The position numbers and the translations under genes were made by a program. Of a stretch of 8,073 nucleotides of DNA, positions 1 to 7,003 are shown in pieces. The stretch is from an uncultured Prevotella sp. (GTDB lineage Bacteria > Bacteroidota > Bacteroidia > Bacteroidales > Bacteroidaceae): the NCBI GenBank assembly GCA_947072805.1, contig CAMTJK010000152.1, forward strand, positions 1 through 8,073, given 5' to 3'. Numbering within the stretch: the first letter of the stretch is position 1; each line of letters starts with the position of its first letter. Below the pieces are notes generated by a model. The model searched no databases and was not told where the DNA came from. It worked only from the letters and a program-made list of their open reading frames with translations.

Positions 1-140
1 AAACATTTTTCATAAAAGTGAATAAATGTTATACGTATTGCATCACATGATATTTTGTAATTTTCTTTACATAGTTTCTTGACGAAATCCGGTGAATGTT
101 ATGATTTCAAAATTTAGATAGAATTTTCAAAAAACGACAT

Positions 141-184
141 TTAGAACAATACGGACAGGTGGGATAGTGCTAAAAATGTTCTAA
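141..184. repeat. 8-bp inverted repeat with 28-base spacer
   Basis: TTAGAACA at 141-148 and TGTTCTAA at 177-184 are exact reverse complements separated by 28 bases. The pair lies about 60-100 bases upstream of the predicted -33 box of the exporter operon. That position would suit a regulator binding site (two half-sites about 36 bases apart centre to centre) or a hairpin in an upstream transcript. Arms of this size can occur by chance in AT-rich DNA, and no cognate regulator is recognised, so the role is speculative. Confidence 0.25.
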
Positions 185-240
185 TTTTCGGTTTTAATCT
201 TAAATTTAGATGTAAGCAGACCTTTAGCAATCTCATTTTC

Positions 241-271
241 TTTGTTGTCTCATCAAAATCGTTTAACTTTG
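241..271 (+). promoter_or_regulatory. Bacteroidota sigma-ABfr-type promoter of the exporter operon
   Basis: TTTG at 241-244, a 19-base spacer and TAACTTTG at 264-271 match the Bacteroidota housekeeping promoter (-33 TTTG, -7 TAnnTTTG) in both boxes and in spacing. Transcription would start around 276-279, leaving a leader of roughly 25 bases before the ATG at 303. The start codon is preceded by an A/T-rich stretch with no Shine-Dalgarno sequence, as is usual in this phylum. No other matching promoter was seen upstream of any of the next four genes, so this one probably drives the whole set. Confidence 0.7.
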
Positions 272-302
272 CAGCGTTTATTGATAAGTACATTATTATA
301 AT

Positions 303-1175
303 ATGAATAAGAAGATTCTCATACCACTCGCCGTGCTGATAATACTTTTGGTAGGCGGAATAGGCTACCTCACTTTCAGCCTTATGCACCAGAAACAGGT
401 GAACAAGGAAATGCAGGAACTGGCAGATCTCGACAAGAAAGAGATGGAAAACGAATATGAACAGTTCGCACGCCAGTACAGCGAAATGAAAACCCAGATA
501 AACAATGACTCGATAGTGGCACAGCTTACGCAGGAACAAATGCGCACGCAGCAGCTGCTCGAGGAGCTGAAGAATGTGAAAAGCACAAATGCACGAGAGA
601 TAGCACGCCTTAAAAAAGAGCTTGCCACAGTGAGAGCCGTGCTGCGCAGTTATGTGCTCGAAATAGACTCGCTGAACAGGGTGAACCAGACGCTGGCAGA
701 CGAGAACAGCCGCATAAAGGGACAATATGCCGAAGCAACACGACAGATAGACGGTTTGAGCAGCGAAAAAGCATCGCTCACGGAGAAGGTTGCCATTGCC
801 GCACAACTCGATGCAACAAATATAAGAATGGCAATAAAGAAGAAAAACGGCAAGGAAGCCAAGAAAATAAAAGACTGCAAGAGCATAGAAGTGTCGTTTA
901 CCGTGGCAAGAAACGTCACGGCTGCAAACGGTTCAAAGACATTCTATGTGCGCATCACAACGCCGACCAACGCAGTACTTGGCACCGGAGCAACGTTTAC
1001 GTATGAGGGACGCAATCTCGAATACTCCATGAAAAAGAGCGTGGAATATACGGGCGAAGAACTGTCGCTGTCCACATACTGGAATGTGGCAGAATTTCTC
1101 AGTGCAGGCAACTATCTCGTAAGCATTTTTGCAGACGGAAACATGATAGGCTCGCGCTCCTTCTCCTTTAAATAA
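303..1175 (+). CDS. Membrane-anchored coiled-coil protein with C-terminal beta domain
   Basis: This 290-residue protein has no function I recognise. Residues 1-4 are short and basic. Residues 5-27 form one hydrophobic segment, either an inner-membrane anchor or an uncleaved signal, with no lipobox cysteine. Residues 32-170 are rich in Glu, Lys, Gln and Arg with Leu/Ile spacing typical of a long coiled coil. After a lysine-rich linker (about 178-190), residues 193-290 contain alternating beta-prone strands with many Thr, Ser, Tyr and Gly, resembling a small immunoglobulin-like sandwich. The basic N-terminus before the membrane segment predicts that the coiled coil lies in the periplasm. Such proteins are often labelled SMC-like or hypothetical in automatic annotation because of the coiled coil, but there is no ATPase motif here. 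The gene is 53 bases upstream of the TolC-type gene and shares its predicted promoter, so it may act with the exporter; this is inference from position. The start is the first ATG after the predicted transcription start. Confidence 0.85.
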   Translation: MNKKILIPLAVLIILLVGGIGYLTFSLMHQKQVNKEMQELADLDKKEMENEYEQFARQYSEMKTQINNDSIVAQLTQEQMRTQQLLEELKNVKSTNAREIARLKKELATVRAVLRSYVLEIDSLNRVNQTLADENSRIKGQYAEATRQIDGLSSEKASLTEKVAIAAQLDATNIRMAIKKKNGKEAKKIKDCKSIEVSFTVARNVTAANGSKTFYVRITTPTNAVLGTGATFTYEGRNLEYSMKKSVEYTGEELSLSTYWNVAEFLSAGNYLVSIFADGNMIGSRSFSFK

Positions 1176-1176
1176 A

Positions 1177-1192
1177 CCAGCCGAATGGTTGG
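1177..1192 (+). other. Intercistronic hairpin without T-run
   Basis: Immediately after the stop codon, CCAGCC (1177-1182) can pair with GGTTGG (1187-1192) across a four-base loop, giving a six-bp stem that includes one G-T pair. No T-run follows, so it does not look like an intrinsic terminator. It could protect or set the 3' end of a processed upstream message, so that the coiled-coil gene and the exporter genes are expressed at different levels. No promoter-like -7 box lies between it and the next ATG, which supports read-through. Confidence 0.3.
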
Positions 1193-1228
1193 AACAAGTG
1201 AACAGACAGATAAATAATACAGTCTGAT

Positions 1229-2743
1229 ATGAAGCACCTCATAGGACTTATACTGTTGTCGGGCATCACCGCTACCGCCGGTGCGCAGCGCATTCTGAAC
1301 CTTGACAGTTGCAGGGCAATGGCTCTTCGCAACAACAAGCAGATGGCTGTTGCTGACGTCAAGCGTGACATGGCACGCAACATGAAGAAGTCTGCACGAA
1401 CCAAATACCTCCCCCATGTAAACGCCATGGGCGGTTATGTCTACTCAAGCCGTGAGATTTCATTGTTAAGCAATGACCAGAAGACAGCCTTCAGCAACAT
1501 AGGCACAACCGCATCTTCAGGCATCGGCGGAACGATGCAGTCGATAGGAGCCGGACTTACCGACGCCCAGAAAATGGCGATAGCACAGCAACTCGGGGCA
1601 CTTGGCACGACGGCAGACGACGTGGCAAACAGCCTTAATAACCACCTTAACAACGTAGCCTCCGGACTTAACGCCCAGGGACAACGCATTGTGGATGCCT
1701 TCCGTACAGACAACCGCAATATGTTTGCCGGCTCGATAATGGTAACACAGCCGATATACATGGGAGGAAGCATCATGGCCATGAACCGCATGGCCGATAT
1801 CGGCGAGAAAATGGCGCAGAACAGCGGCGACGCCATGAGGCAGGCAACGATTTACGATGCCGACAAGGCGTACTGGACCGTAGTGTCGCTCAAACACAAA
1901 AAGCGTCTGGCCGAAAGTTATCTCTCACTTATAAGACAACTCTCTGCAGACGTGGCGAAAATGGTGAAAGAGGGAGTGGCTACGCGTTCGGAAGGCTTGA
2001 GCGTGGATGTAAAGGTGAACGAGGCAGAGATGACACTCGCCCAGGTGGAAGACGGACTTGTGCTTGCCCGCATGCTGCTTTGCCAAATATGCGGTCTGCC
2101 CCTCGACGAAAATCTAATACTTGCCGACGAAGATATAGACAATATCGCAATTGTGATGACGGAAAAGGTGGATGCCAGCGTGGAAACAGCAGTAGAGAAC
2201 CGTCCGGAATTGCGTCTTTTACAAAATACAATAGACCTGAGCAGACAGGCAACCAACCTCCTGAAAGCAGGAAACTTACCGAAGGTGGCACTCTTCGGCG
2301 GCTATTCCATAACCAATCCCAACGTATTTGACGGCTATCACAACAAGTTCGGCGGCGTGTGGAACGTTGGCGTACTCCTGTGCGTGCCGGTATGGAACTG
2401 GGGCGACGTGGCTTATAAGGTGCGTGCCGCCAAAAACGCCACTACAATAGCAGCACTCGAATTTGACGAAGCCCGCGAGAAAGTGGAATTGCAGGTTACG
2501 CAAAGTTCGTTCAAGGTGAATGAAGCCGGACGCAGGCTTACGATGGCAAACGCCAACATCAGACGAGCGGAAGAAAACCTCCGGTGCGCAAACCTTGGCT
2601 TCAAGGAGGGCGTCATACAGGCTACCACTGTGATGGAAGCACAGACGGCATGGCTTCAGGCACGCTCGCAAAAGATAGATGCGGAAATCGATGTTAAACT
2701 CAGTCAGGTGAATCTGGAAAAGGCTCTTGGCACATTACAATAA
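1229..2743 (+). CDS. TolC-family outer-membrane efflux channel protein
   Basis: This 504-residue protein is the predicted outer-membrane channel of the exporter. The first 20 residues are a signal peptide with a basic start, a hydrophobic core and a likely cut after AGAQ. The mature protein shows the two-fold repeat of the family: a helix beginning LNLDSCRAMALRNN (about 24-36), a first strand region ending near residue 74, a return strand near NMFAGSIMVTQPIYMGG (164-180), long helices, and a second repeat with strands around LPKVALFGGY and GVWNVGVLLCVPVWNWG. The C-terminus ends with the usual helix closing in EKALGTLQ. It is somewhat longer than E. coli TolC, largely because of a Gly/Ala/Asn-rich insert of about 90 residues (about 75-163) in the first extracellular loop. 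The adaptor gene follows 13 bases after the stop codon, which implies translation from the same message. The trimeric channel should contact the adaptor tip in the periplasm. Confidence 0.95.
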   Translation: MKHLIGLILLSGITATAGAQRILNLDSCRAMALRNNKQMAVADVKRDMARNMKKSARTKYLPHVNAMGGYVYSSREISLLSNDQKTAFSNIGTTASSGIGGTMQSIGAGLTDAQKMAIAQQLGALGTTADDVANSLNNHLNNVASGLNAQGQRIVDAFRTDNRNMFAGSIMVTQPIYMGGSIMAMNRMADIGEKMAQNSGDAMRQATIYDADKAYWTVVSLKHKKRLAESYLSLIRQLSADVAKMVKEGVATRSEGLSVDVKVNEAEMTLAQVEDGLVLARMLLCQICGLPLDENLILADEDIDNIAIVMTEKVDASVETAVENRPELRLLQNTIDLSRQATNLLKAGNLPKVALFGGYSITNPNVFDGYHNKFGGVWNVGVLLCVPVWNWGDVAYKVRAAKNATTIAALEFDEAREKVELQVTQSSFKVNEAGRRLTMANANIRRAEENLRCANLGFKEGVIQATTVMEAQTAWLQARSQKIDAEIDVKLSQVNLEKALGTLQ

Positions 2744-2756
2744 CAAACAGAACGAT

Positions 2757-3749
2757 ATGTCAGCGAAAACACAACATAACAACATACTGATTGCCATTGC
2801 CGCCTTTACGGCAGTGGTGGTGATAGTGGCTCTTATAGGTTATTTCACCCTCGGACATGAGCCGGAAATAATACAAGGTCAGGTGGAAGTTACCGAGTAT
2901 CGTGTATCAAGCAAGGTGCCCGGACGCGTTCTGGAACTACGCGTCAAGGAGGGCGACTATGTGAAGGTGGGTGATACGCTTGCCATTATAGATGCGCCCG
3001 ACGTGCGAGCCAAGCTGCAGCAGGCCCGCAGTGCAGAGGATGCGGCGGCAGCCATGGACGAGATGGCAAAGGCAGGAGCACGAGCCGAACAGGTGAGGGG
3101 AGCATATCAGGTGCTCCAGCAAGCCAAGGCAGGACTCGAAATAGCCGAGAAGTCATACAACAGGGTGCAACGCCTGTTTGACGAGGGCGTGATGACAGCC
3201 CAGAAAAGAGACGAAGCCTATGCCAACTACAAGGCAATGGAGGCACAGGTGAAGGCGGCGCAGAGCCAATATGACATGGCCCGCAACGGCGCACGACGCG
3301 AAGAGAAGCTGGCAGCGCAGGCACAGGTAAACCGTGCCAAGGGAGCTGTGGCCGAAGTGAACTCGTATATCAGCGAAACCGTGCAGACGGCGCAGATGGA
3401 GGGTGAAGTGAGCGAAGTGTTCCCTAAGGTGGGCGAGTTGATAGGAACAGGTTCGCCGATAATGACGATTTCCGTGATGACCGACTTGTGGGGAACATTC
3501 AATGTGCGCGAAGACCAGCTTCACGGAATGAAGGTGGGCGATGAGTTTACGGCATTCGCTCCGGCTTTCGGAAAAGACATACGCATGAAGGTAACCTATA
3601 TGAAAGACGAAGGAAGTTATGCTGTATGGAAGGCGACGAAGGCAGGAGGGCAATATGACTTGAAGACCTTCGAAGTGAAAGCTGTGCCGACAGGCAGCAT
3701 AGAAGGTTTGCGACCGGGCATGTCGCTCGTGATAAGAGAGGGCAGATAG
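2757..3749 (+). CDS. HlyD/EmrA-family periplasmic adaptor (membrane fusion protein)
   Basis: This 330-residue adaptor should link the inner-membrane permeases to the TolC-type channel. Residues 9-31 form an N-terminal membrane anchor. Residues 41-80 are the first half of the lipoyl/biotinyl-like domain (VSSKVPGRVLELRVKEGDYV, then GDTLAIIDAP). Residues 85-205 form an Ala/Glu/Gln-rich alpha-helical hairpin, and residues 210-245 complete the lipoyl domain and lead into a beta barrel ending in GLRPGMSLVIREG. The hairpin tip contains R136, L140 and T147, matching the RxxxLxxxxxxS signature used by adaptors to dock on TolC, with Thr in place of Ser. The ATG at 2757 was chosen over a TTG at 2727. 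The TTG lies inside the preceding gene, while the ATG follows its stop by 13 bases and gives a normal short cytoplasmic lead before the anchor. Overall it resembles YbhG/EmrA-type adaptors more than the larger RND-type ones. Confidence 0.93.
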   Translation: MSAKTQHNNILIAIAAFTAVVVIVALIGYFTLGHEPEIIQGQVEVTEYRVSSKVPGRVLELRVKEGDYVKVGDTLAIIDAPDVRAKLQQARSAEDAAAAMDEMAKAGARAEQVRGAYQVLQQAKAGLEIAEKSYNRVQRLFDEGVMTAQKRDEAYANYKAMEAQVKAAQSQYDMARNGARREEKLAAQAQVNRAKGAVAEVNSYISETVQTAQMEGEVSEVFPKVGELIGTGSPIMTISVMTDLWGTFNVREDQLHGMKVGDEFTAFAPAFGKDIRMKVTYMKDEGSYAVWKATKAGGQYDLKTFEVKAVPTGSIEGLRPGMSLVIREGR

Positions 3750-3791
3750 GCGTGATGCTGTATAGAGAGAGACGGATACAAACTGTGTAGG

Positions 3792-4970
3792 ATGGCAGCC
3801 GGAGACTATATAAGGAATGTTGCCGACGTGGCTCGACGCGAGTTGCGTATAATTGTCCGCGAGCCCATTTACTGGTTCTGTATGATTGTCTTTCCGTTGC
3901 TTGCCGTGGTGTTTTTCACGTCGCTCATGCAGGAAGGACAGCCGCAGGAAATGCCTATCGGAATAGTAGATCTTGACAATACAGCCACTTCGCGCAAGAT
4001 TGTGCGCAACCTCGACGCCTTCCAGACAAGCCGTGTGATAGCCCGATATACGTCGGTCGCAGAAGCTCGGCGCGCCATACAGCACAACGAAATATACGCG
4101 TTTATGTATATTCCAGCCGGAACGTCCGACAAGTTGCTTTCTGCCAGACAACCCAAGATTTCCTTTTATTACAGTCTGACCTCACTTACCTCGGGAGCTT
4201 TGCTGTATCGTGACCTCAAGACCATATCTACACTGGGCTCTGCAGGAGTGGCAATGGCTACCATGTCGGCAAAGGGATATACTGAGAATGAGATAAAAGC
4301 GTTTTTGCAACCCATCACCATCGACCTTCATCAGGTGTCTAATCCGTGGACAAACTACAATATATATCTTAGCACTACGCTCATTCCGGGCGTGATAATG
4401 CTCTTCATCTTCCTTGTTACAGCCTATTCCATAGGTACGGAACTGAAGTTCAGTCGTTCGCACCACTGGCTTTCCGCTGCCGACGGCAACATGTTTGTGG
4501 CCATGACAGGCAAGATGCTGCCGCAGACGCTGGTGTTTCTTGCCGTCATATACATATATATGTATTATGTCTTTGGCGTGTTGCAGTTTCCGCATCCGGG
4601 CGGAACGTTGCGCCTTGCGCTTCTAGGCTTGCTTGCGGTGCTCTCATCCCAGGGCTTCGGTATATTCCTTTTTGGGCTCGTACCTTCCCTCCGTCTGTCT
4701 ATGAGCACCTGTTCACTTTGGGCAGTGCTAAGCTTTTCGATGGCAGGTTCGGCTTTTCCCGTCATGGGTATGGACGCCCCACTGCAGTCGCTGGCGTGGC
4801 TCTTTCCGCTCCGACACTATTTTATGATTTATCAGATAACAGTATTCAACGGCTTTCCTGTGGCAGATGCATGGTTGCACATGGTGGCTTTGCTCGCCTT
4901 TGCGCTCTTGCCGCTGACGGTATTGCCGAAGCTGAAGAATGCCATGCTCAACTATGTCTATATACCGTAG
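3792..4970 (+). CDS. ABC-2 type transporter permease (YbhS/YbhR/YhhJ-like), first of two
   Basis: This 392-residue inner-membrane protein has the ABC-2 permease layout. A short amphipathic cytoplasmic start with REPIYWFCMIVFPL leads into membrane segment 1 (about 27-46). A large extracytoplasmic domain follows (about 47-190, including IGIVDLDNTATSR, typical of this family). Five more hydrophobic segments lie near 192-215, 242-265, 273-297, 303-323 and 360-380. The family normally forms the membrane half of an ABC exporter and needs a separate ATP-binding protein; no Walker A or signature motif is present in this protein. It starts 42 bases after the adaptor gene and is followed 54 bases later by a second permease of the same family but different sequence, so a heterodimeric membrane unit is likely. 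Substrate cannot be predicted from sequence; drugs, lipids or small metabolites are typical for relatives. Confidence 0.92.
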   Translation: MAAGDYIRNVADVARRELRIIVREPIYWFCMIVFPLLAVVFFTSLMQEGQPQEMPIGIVDLDNTATSRKIVRNLDAFQTSRVIARYTSVAEARRAIQHNEIYAFMYIPAGTSDKLLSARQPKISFYYSLTSLTSGALLYRDLKTISTLGSAGVAMATMSAKGYTENEIKAFLQPITIDLHQVSNPWTNYNIYLSTTLIPGVIMLFIFLVTAYSIGTELKFSRSHHWLSAADGNMFVAMTGKMLPQTLVFLAVIYIYMYYVFGVLQFPHPGGTLRLALLGLLAVLSSQGFGIFLFGLVPSLRLSMSTCSLWAVLSFSMAGSAFPVMGMDAPLQSLAWLFPLRHYFMIYQITVFNGFPVADAWLHMVALLAFALLPLTVLPKLKNAMLNYVYIP

Positions 4971-5024
4971 GCGGCAGCGCTGCATTACGGCTTGATGCTG
5001 TTACAGAAGCAATATGTAAAAATA

Positions 5025-6290
5025 ATGAATGGTAAAGGATATAAGCAAAGAATGACGGAGGCTCTGCACGATGCCTGCCACGTGTGGCTCCGGGAGATGA
5101 AAGGCGTGTTCCGTGACGAGGGCGTGCTTATCTTCTTCATCATAGTGCCGCTTGTCTATCCCTTGCTGTATTCATGGATTTACAACAACGAGGTTGTGCG
5201 TGACGTGCCAGTTGCCGTTGTAGACGATTCAGGCAGTTCGCTCAGCCGGCGCTTCATCCGCCGTTGCGATGCCACCCCCGATGTGTATGTAAAGTGCCAC
5301 GTAACAAGTATGGACGAAGCCCGTGCCCTTATGGGACGACAGGAGGTGAAGGGAATATACTATTTCCCGCCCGACTTCTCCACGAGAGTGAACCGTATGC
5401 AGCAGACTTCGGTGCGCGTATACTGCGACATGAGCCTCATGCTTACGTATAAGGCTGTATATCAGGCAGCCCTGCTTGTATCGCAGGACATAAACAAGGA
5501 CATACAGGTACAGTTGCTTGGCAATATGACGGAACGAGAAGATGATATTGCCACGCAACCTTTAGCCTACGAGGAGGTGCCGGTATTCAACAATACGGGT
5601 GGTTACGGCAACTTCATATTGCCGGGCGTGCTCATGCTTATATTGCAGCAGACACTTGTGCTGGGTATCGGACTTGCCGCCGGAACGGCACGCGAGCACA
5701 ACCGCTTCCGCGAACTTATACCAGTGAGCCGCCATTATAGCGGCGTCTTCCGCATAGTGACGGGAAAGACGATGTGCTACTTTATGATTTATGCCGTTCT
5801 TGCCGCCTATCTCACTCTCATCGTTCCACGTATCTTCGGATTTGTCGCCATAGCCCATGCACGCGAACTCGTAGGTGTGCTCGTGCCATATCTGCTTGCC
5901 TGCATCTTCTTCGGCATTACGGTATCGTGCCTCATTCGCTATCGCGAAAATGTTATGCTGCTCGTTGTCTTCCTGTCTGTCCCATTGCTGTTCATGTCGG
6001 GCGTGTCGTGGCCACAGAGCAACATTCCCGGCTTTTGGCAAGGCGTGTCGTGGCTGTTCCCCTCAACTTTCGGCGTGCGCGCGTTTGTAAGAATAAGTTC
6101 CATGGGAGCAACACTCGATGACGTGCTGACGGAATACCGTGTGCTGTGGCTGCAGGTGGCTGTATATTTTGTTACAGCATGCGCCGTTTACCGATATCAG
6201 CTGTCACTTTCGCGCAGAAGAGTGATAGAACAGCTTAACAAGATACGTTACAAGCGCGAAATTCGCCGCCGCCTGAAGAAGAACATATAA
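5025..6290 (+). CDS. ABC-2 type transporter permease, second of two
   Basis: This 421-residue permease has the same plan as its upstream neighbour. An amphipathic lead (WLREMKGVFRDEG) runs into membrane segment 1 (about 34-52). An extracytoplasmic domain (about 55-190, with VPVAVVDDSGSSLSRRFIRR) follows, and then further membrane segments near 195-220, 248-270, 280-303, 309-326 and 375-390. The protein ends in a very basic cytoplasmic tail (about 395-421) rich in Arg and Lys. In-frame starts exist at 4992 (TTG), 4995, 5025 and 5052. The ATG at 5025 was preferred because the preceding bases are A-rich, as at other starts here, and the lead before the membrane segment is of ordinary length; confidence in the exact start is moderate. 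It probably pairs with the preceding permease to form the exporter core. No ATPase gene follows. Confidence 0.9.
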   Translation: MNGKGYKQRMTEALHDACHVWLREMKGVFRDEGVLIFFIIVPLVYPLLYSWIYNNEVVRDVPVAVVDDSGSSLSRRFIRRCDATPDVYVKCHVTSMDEARALMGRQEVKGIYYFPPDFSTRVNRMQQTSVRVYCDMSLMLTYKAVYQAALLVSQDINKDIQVQLLGNMTEREDDIATQPLAYEEVPVFNNTGGYGNFILPGVLMLILQQTLVLGIGLAAGTAREHNRFRELIPVSRHYSGVFRIVTGKTMCYFMIYAVLAAYLTLIVPRIFGFVAIAHARELVGVLVPYLLACIFFGITVSCLIRYRENVMLLVVFLSVPLLFMSGVSWPQSNIPGFWQGVSWLFPSTFGVRAFVRISSMGATLDDVLTEYRVLWLQVAVYFVTACAVYRYQLSLSRRRVIEQLNKIRYKREIRRRLKKNI

Positions 6291-6296
6291 CCCATA

Positions 6297-6342
6297 ACAG
6301 CTCACGGCATAGGAAGATGGAGCTGTGGTTTCATGCTTTTTT
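6297..6342 (+). terminator. Possible intrinsic terminator of the exporter operon
   Basis: ACAGCTC at 6297-6303 pairs perfectly with GAGCTGT at 6320-6326 (seven bp, 16-base loop), seven bases after the stop codon. A run of six Ts lies at 6337-6342, ten bases after the stem. The gap between stem and T-run is larger than in a canonical terminator, so it may be leaky. Its place at the end of the five-gene set is what makes it credible. Confidence 0.4.
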
Positions 6343-6388
6343 ATCCCAAAATCTTGCATAACCCAAATATTTTGCAGAACTTTGCTAA

Positions 6389-6396
6389 TAATTTTG
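6389..6396 (+). promoter_or_regulatory. Possible -7 box for the thioesterase/regulator unit
   Basis: TAATTTTG at 6389-6396 fits TAnnTTTG, but the nearest TTTG upstream (6371-6374) is only 14 bases away instead of 19-21, so the -33 part is poor. If used, transcription would start near 6402, leaving a leader of about 90 bases that contains the two palindromes at 6440-6464. A separate promoter is plausible because the preceding spacer is the longest one between 303 and 7645 and carries a terminator candidate. Confidence 0.3.
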
Positions 6397-6439
6397 TCTG
6401 TAATGCTTGCAGATCACACTGTTGTGATGAGGCAGACAT

Positions 6440-6464
6440 GCCACATGTGGCGACGGCAAGCCGT
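6440..6464. repeat. Two adjacent palindromes upstream of the thioesterase gene
   Basis: GCCACATGTGGC at 6440-6451 is a perfect 12-bp palindrome. One base further, ACGGC (6453-6457) and GCCGT (6460-6464) form a second inverted repeat around a two-base centre. Together they lie 30-54 bases before the ATG at 6494, after the possible promoter. That position suits a repressor site or paired short hairpins in the leader RNA. No known operator is recognised. Confidence 0.35.
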
Positions 6465-6493
6465 GATGACAATACAAACAACATTAAAGAAAT

Positions 6494-6976
6494 ATGCGAA
6501 AAATAAAGAATCCCTGGACAGACAAGCCCGGATATGACTGTTTCGGGTGTTGCCCAGACAACCCGCTGGGCGTCAGTATGGAGTTTTTCGAGGACGGCGA
6601 CGACATAGTGTGCTTCTGGAGACCGCAACCCCACTATCAGGGATGGATAGACACGCTGCACGGAGGCATACAGGCTACGCTCATAGACGAGTGCGCCTCG
6701 TGGGTGGTGTTCAGAAAGCTGCAGACTACGGGCGTGACAAGCCATCTCGACGTGAAATATCGCAAGTCGATAATGACCACCGAACCGCAGATAACAATAC
6801 GCGCAAGGTTGAGAGAAATGCGCCGTAACGTAGCTTTCATAACAGTGACGATAGAAAATTCAAACGGAGAACTGTGTACAGAGGGCGAGGCAACCTATTT
6901 TACCGCGACTCCCGACAAGGCACGCGAAATGGGTTTCCCCGGATGCGAAACCGTGGGCGACGAGCTACTCTTCTGA
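6494..6976 (+). CDS. PaaI-family hotdog-fold thioesterase
   Basis: This 160-residue protein is a single hotdog domain of the PaaI/YdiI-like acyl-CoA thioesterase group. The core signature LHGGIQATLIDE spans residues 55-66: H56-G57-G58 begin the buried hotdog helix and D65 is the expected catalytic acid. The N-terminal segment has C16-F-G-C19 followed by PDNPLG (21-26), a feature of one branch of PaaI-like proteins. The usual hotdog strands follow (HLDVKYRKSI, ITIRARLREMRRNVAFITVTI, GEATYFTA). It should hydrolyse an acyl- or aryl-CoA in the cytoplasm; the substrate is unknown. Relatives in Bacteroidota can sit near menaquinone genes, but none is visible here. The response-regulator gene starts 27 bases after its stop, so the two are probably co-transcribed. 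The ATG at 6494 follows an A-rich stretch and gives a normal length for the family. Confidence 0.9.
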   Translation: MRKIKNPWTDKPGYDCFGCCPDNPLGVSMEFFEDGDDIVCFWRPQPHYQGWIDTLHGGIQATLIDECASWVVFRKLQTTGVTSHLDVKYRKSIMTTEPQITIRARLREMRRNVAFITVTIENSNGELCTEGEATYFTATPDKAREMGFPGCETVGDELLF

Positions 6977-7003
6977 TAGAAACAGTTACATGACACAAAA
7001 ACA

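Larger units (their letters stand above)
1..302. other. AT-rich non-coding upstream region
   Basis: No convincing gene lies in the first 302 bases; the minus-strand frame that enters here from position 806 is a shadow of the gene starting at 303. The stretch is clearly more AT-rich than the genes to its right. It holds a small inverted repeat at the left edge (AACATTT at 2-8, AAATGTT at 24-30), a longer-range inverted repeat at 141-184, a ten-base direct repeat (AAATTTAGAT near 110-119 and again near 203-212), and the promoter at 241-271. The left-edge hairpin could be the tail of a terminator of a gene outside the window, but it has no clear T-run. A minus-strand gene starting at the ATG complementary to 11-13 and leaving the window cannot be excluded, since only four codons would be visible. 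Confidence 0.6.

Noticed and set aside
141..806. Minus-strand open frame of 221 codons reaching into the left non-coding region
   Set aside because: Most of it is antisense to the coiled-coil gene. Its composition (many Cys, Leu, His) is typical of a reversed coiled-coil reading, and it has no promoter or family resemblance.
2727..2756. TTG start that would extend the adaptor by ten residues into the channel gene
   Set aside because: The added residues are not family-like, and the ATG at 2757, just after the channel stop codon, gives a normal N-terminus.
3153..4151. Long minus-strand open frame of 332 codons
   Set aside because: It runs antisense across the end of the adaptor gene, the spacer and the start of the first permease gene, all with clear homology on the plus strand. 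Its protein is rich in His, Cys and Arg with no recognisable domain, as expected for a shadow frame.
4550..4565. Perfect 16-bp AT-rich palindrome ATACATATATATGTAT
   Set aside because: It lies inside a membrane segment of the first permease and is explained by Ile/Tyr/Met codons; there is no sign of a regulatory role within the gene.
4974..4983. Ten-bp palindrome GCAGCGCTGC between the two permease genes
   Set aside because: It has no room for a loop and no T-run, and it is short enough to occur by chance in a GC-rich spacer.
6325..6537. Plus-strand open frame of 70 codons overlapping the thioesterase start
   Set aside because: It covers the T-run and palindromes and overlaps the real gene in another frame. 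It has no family signature.
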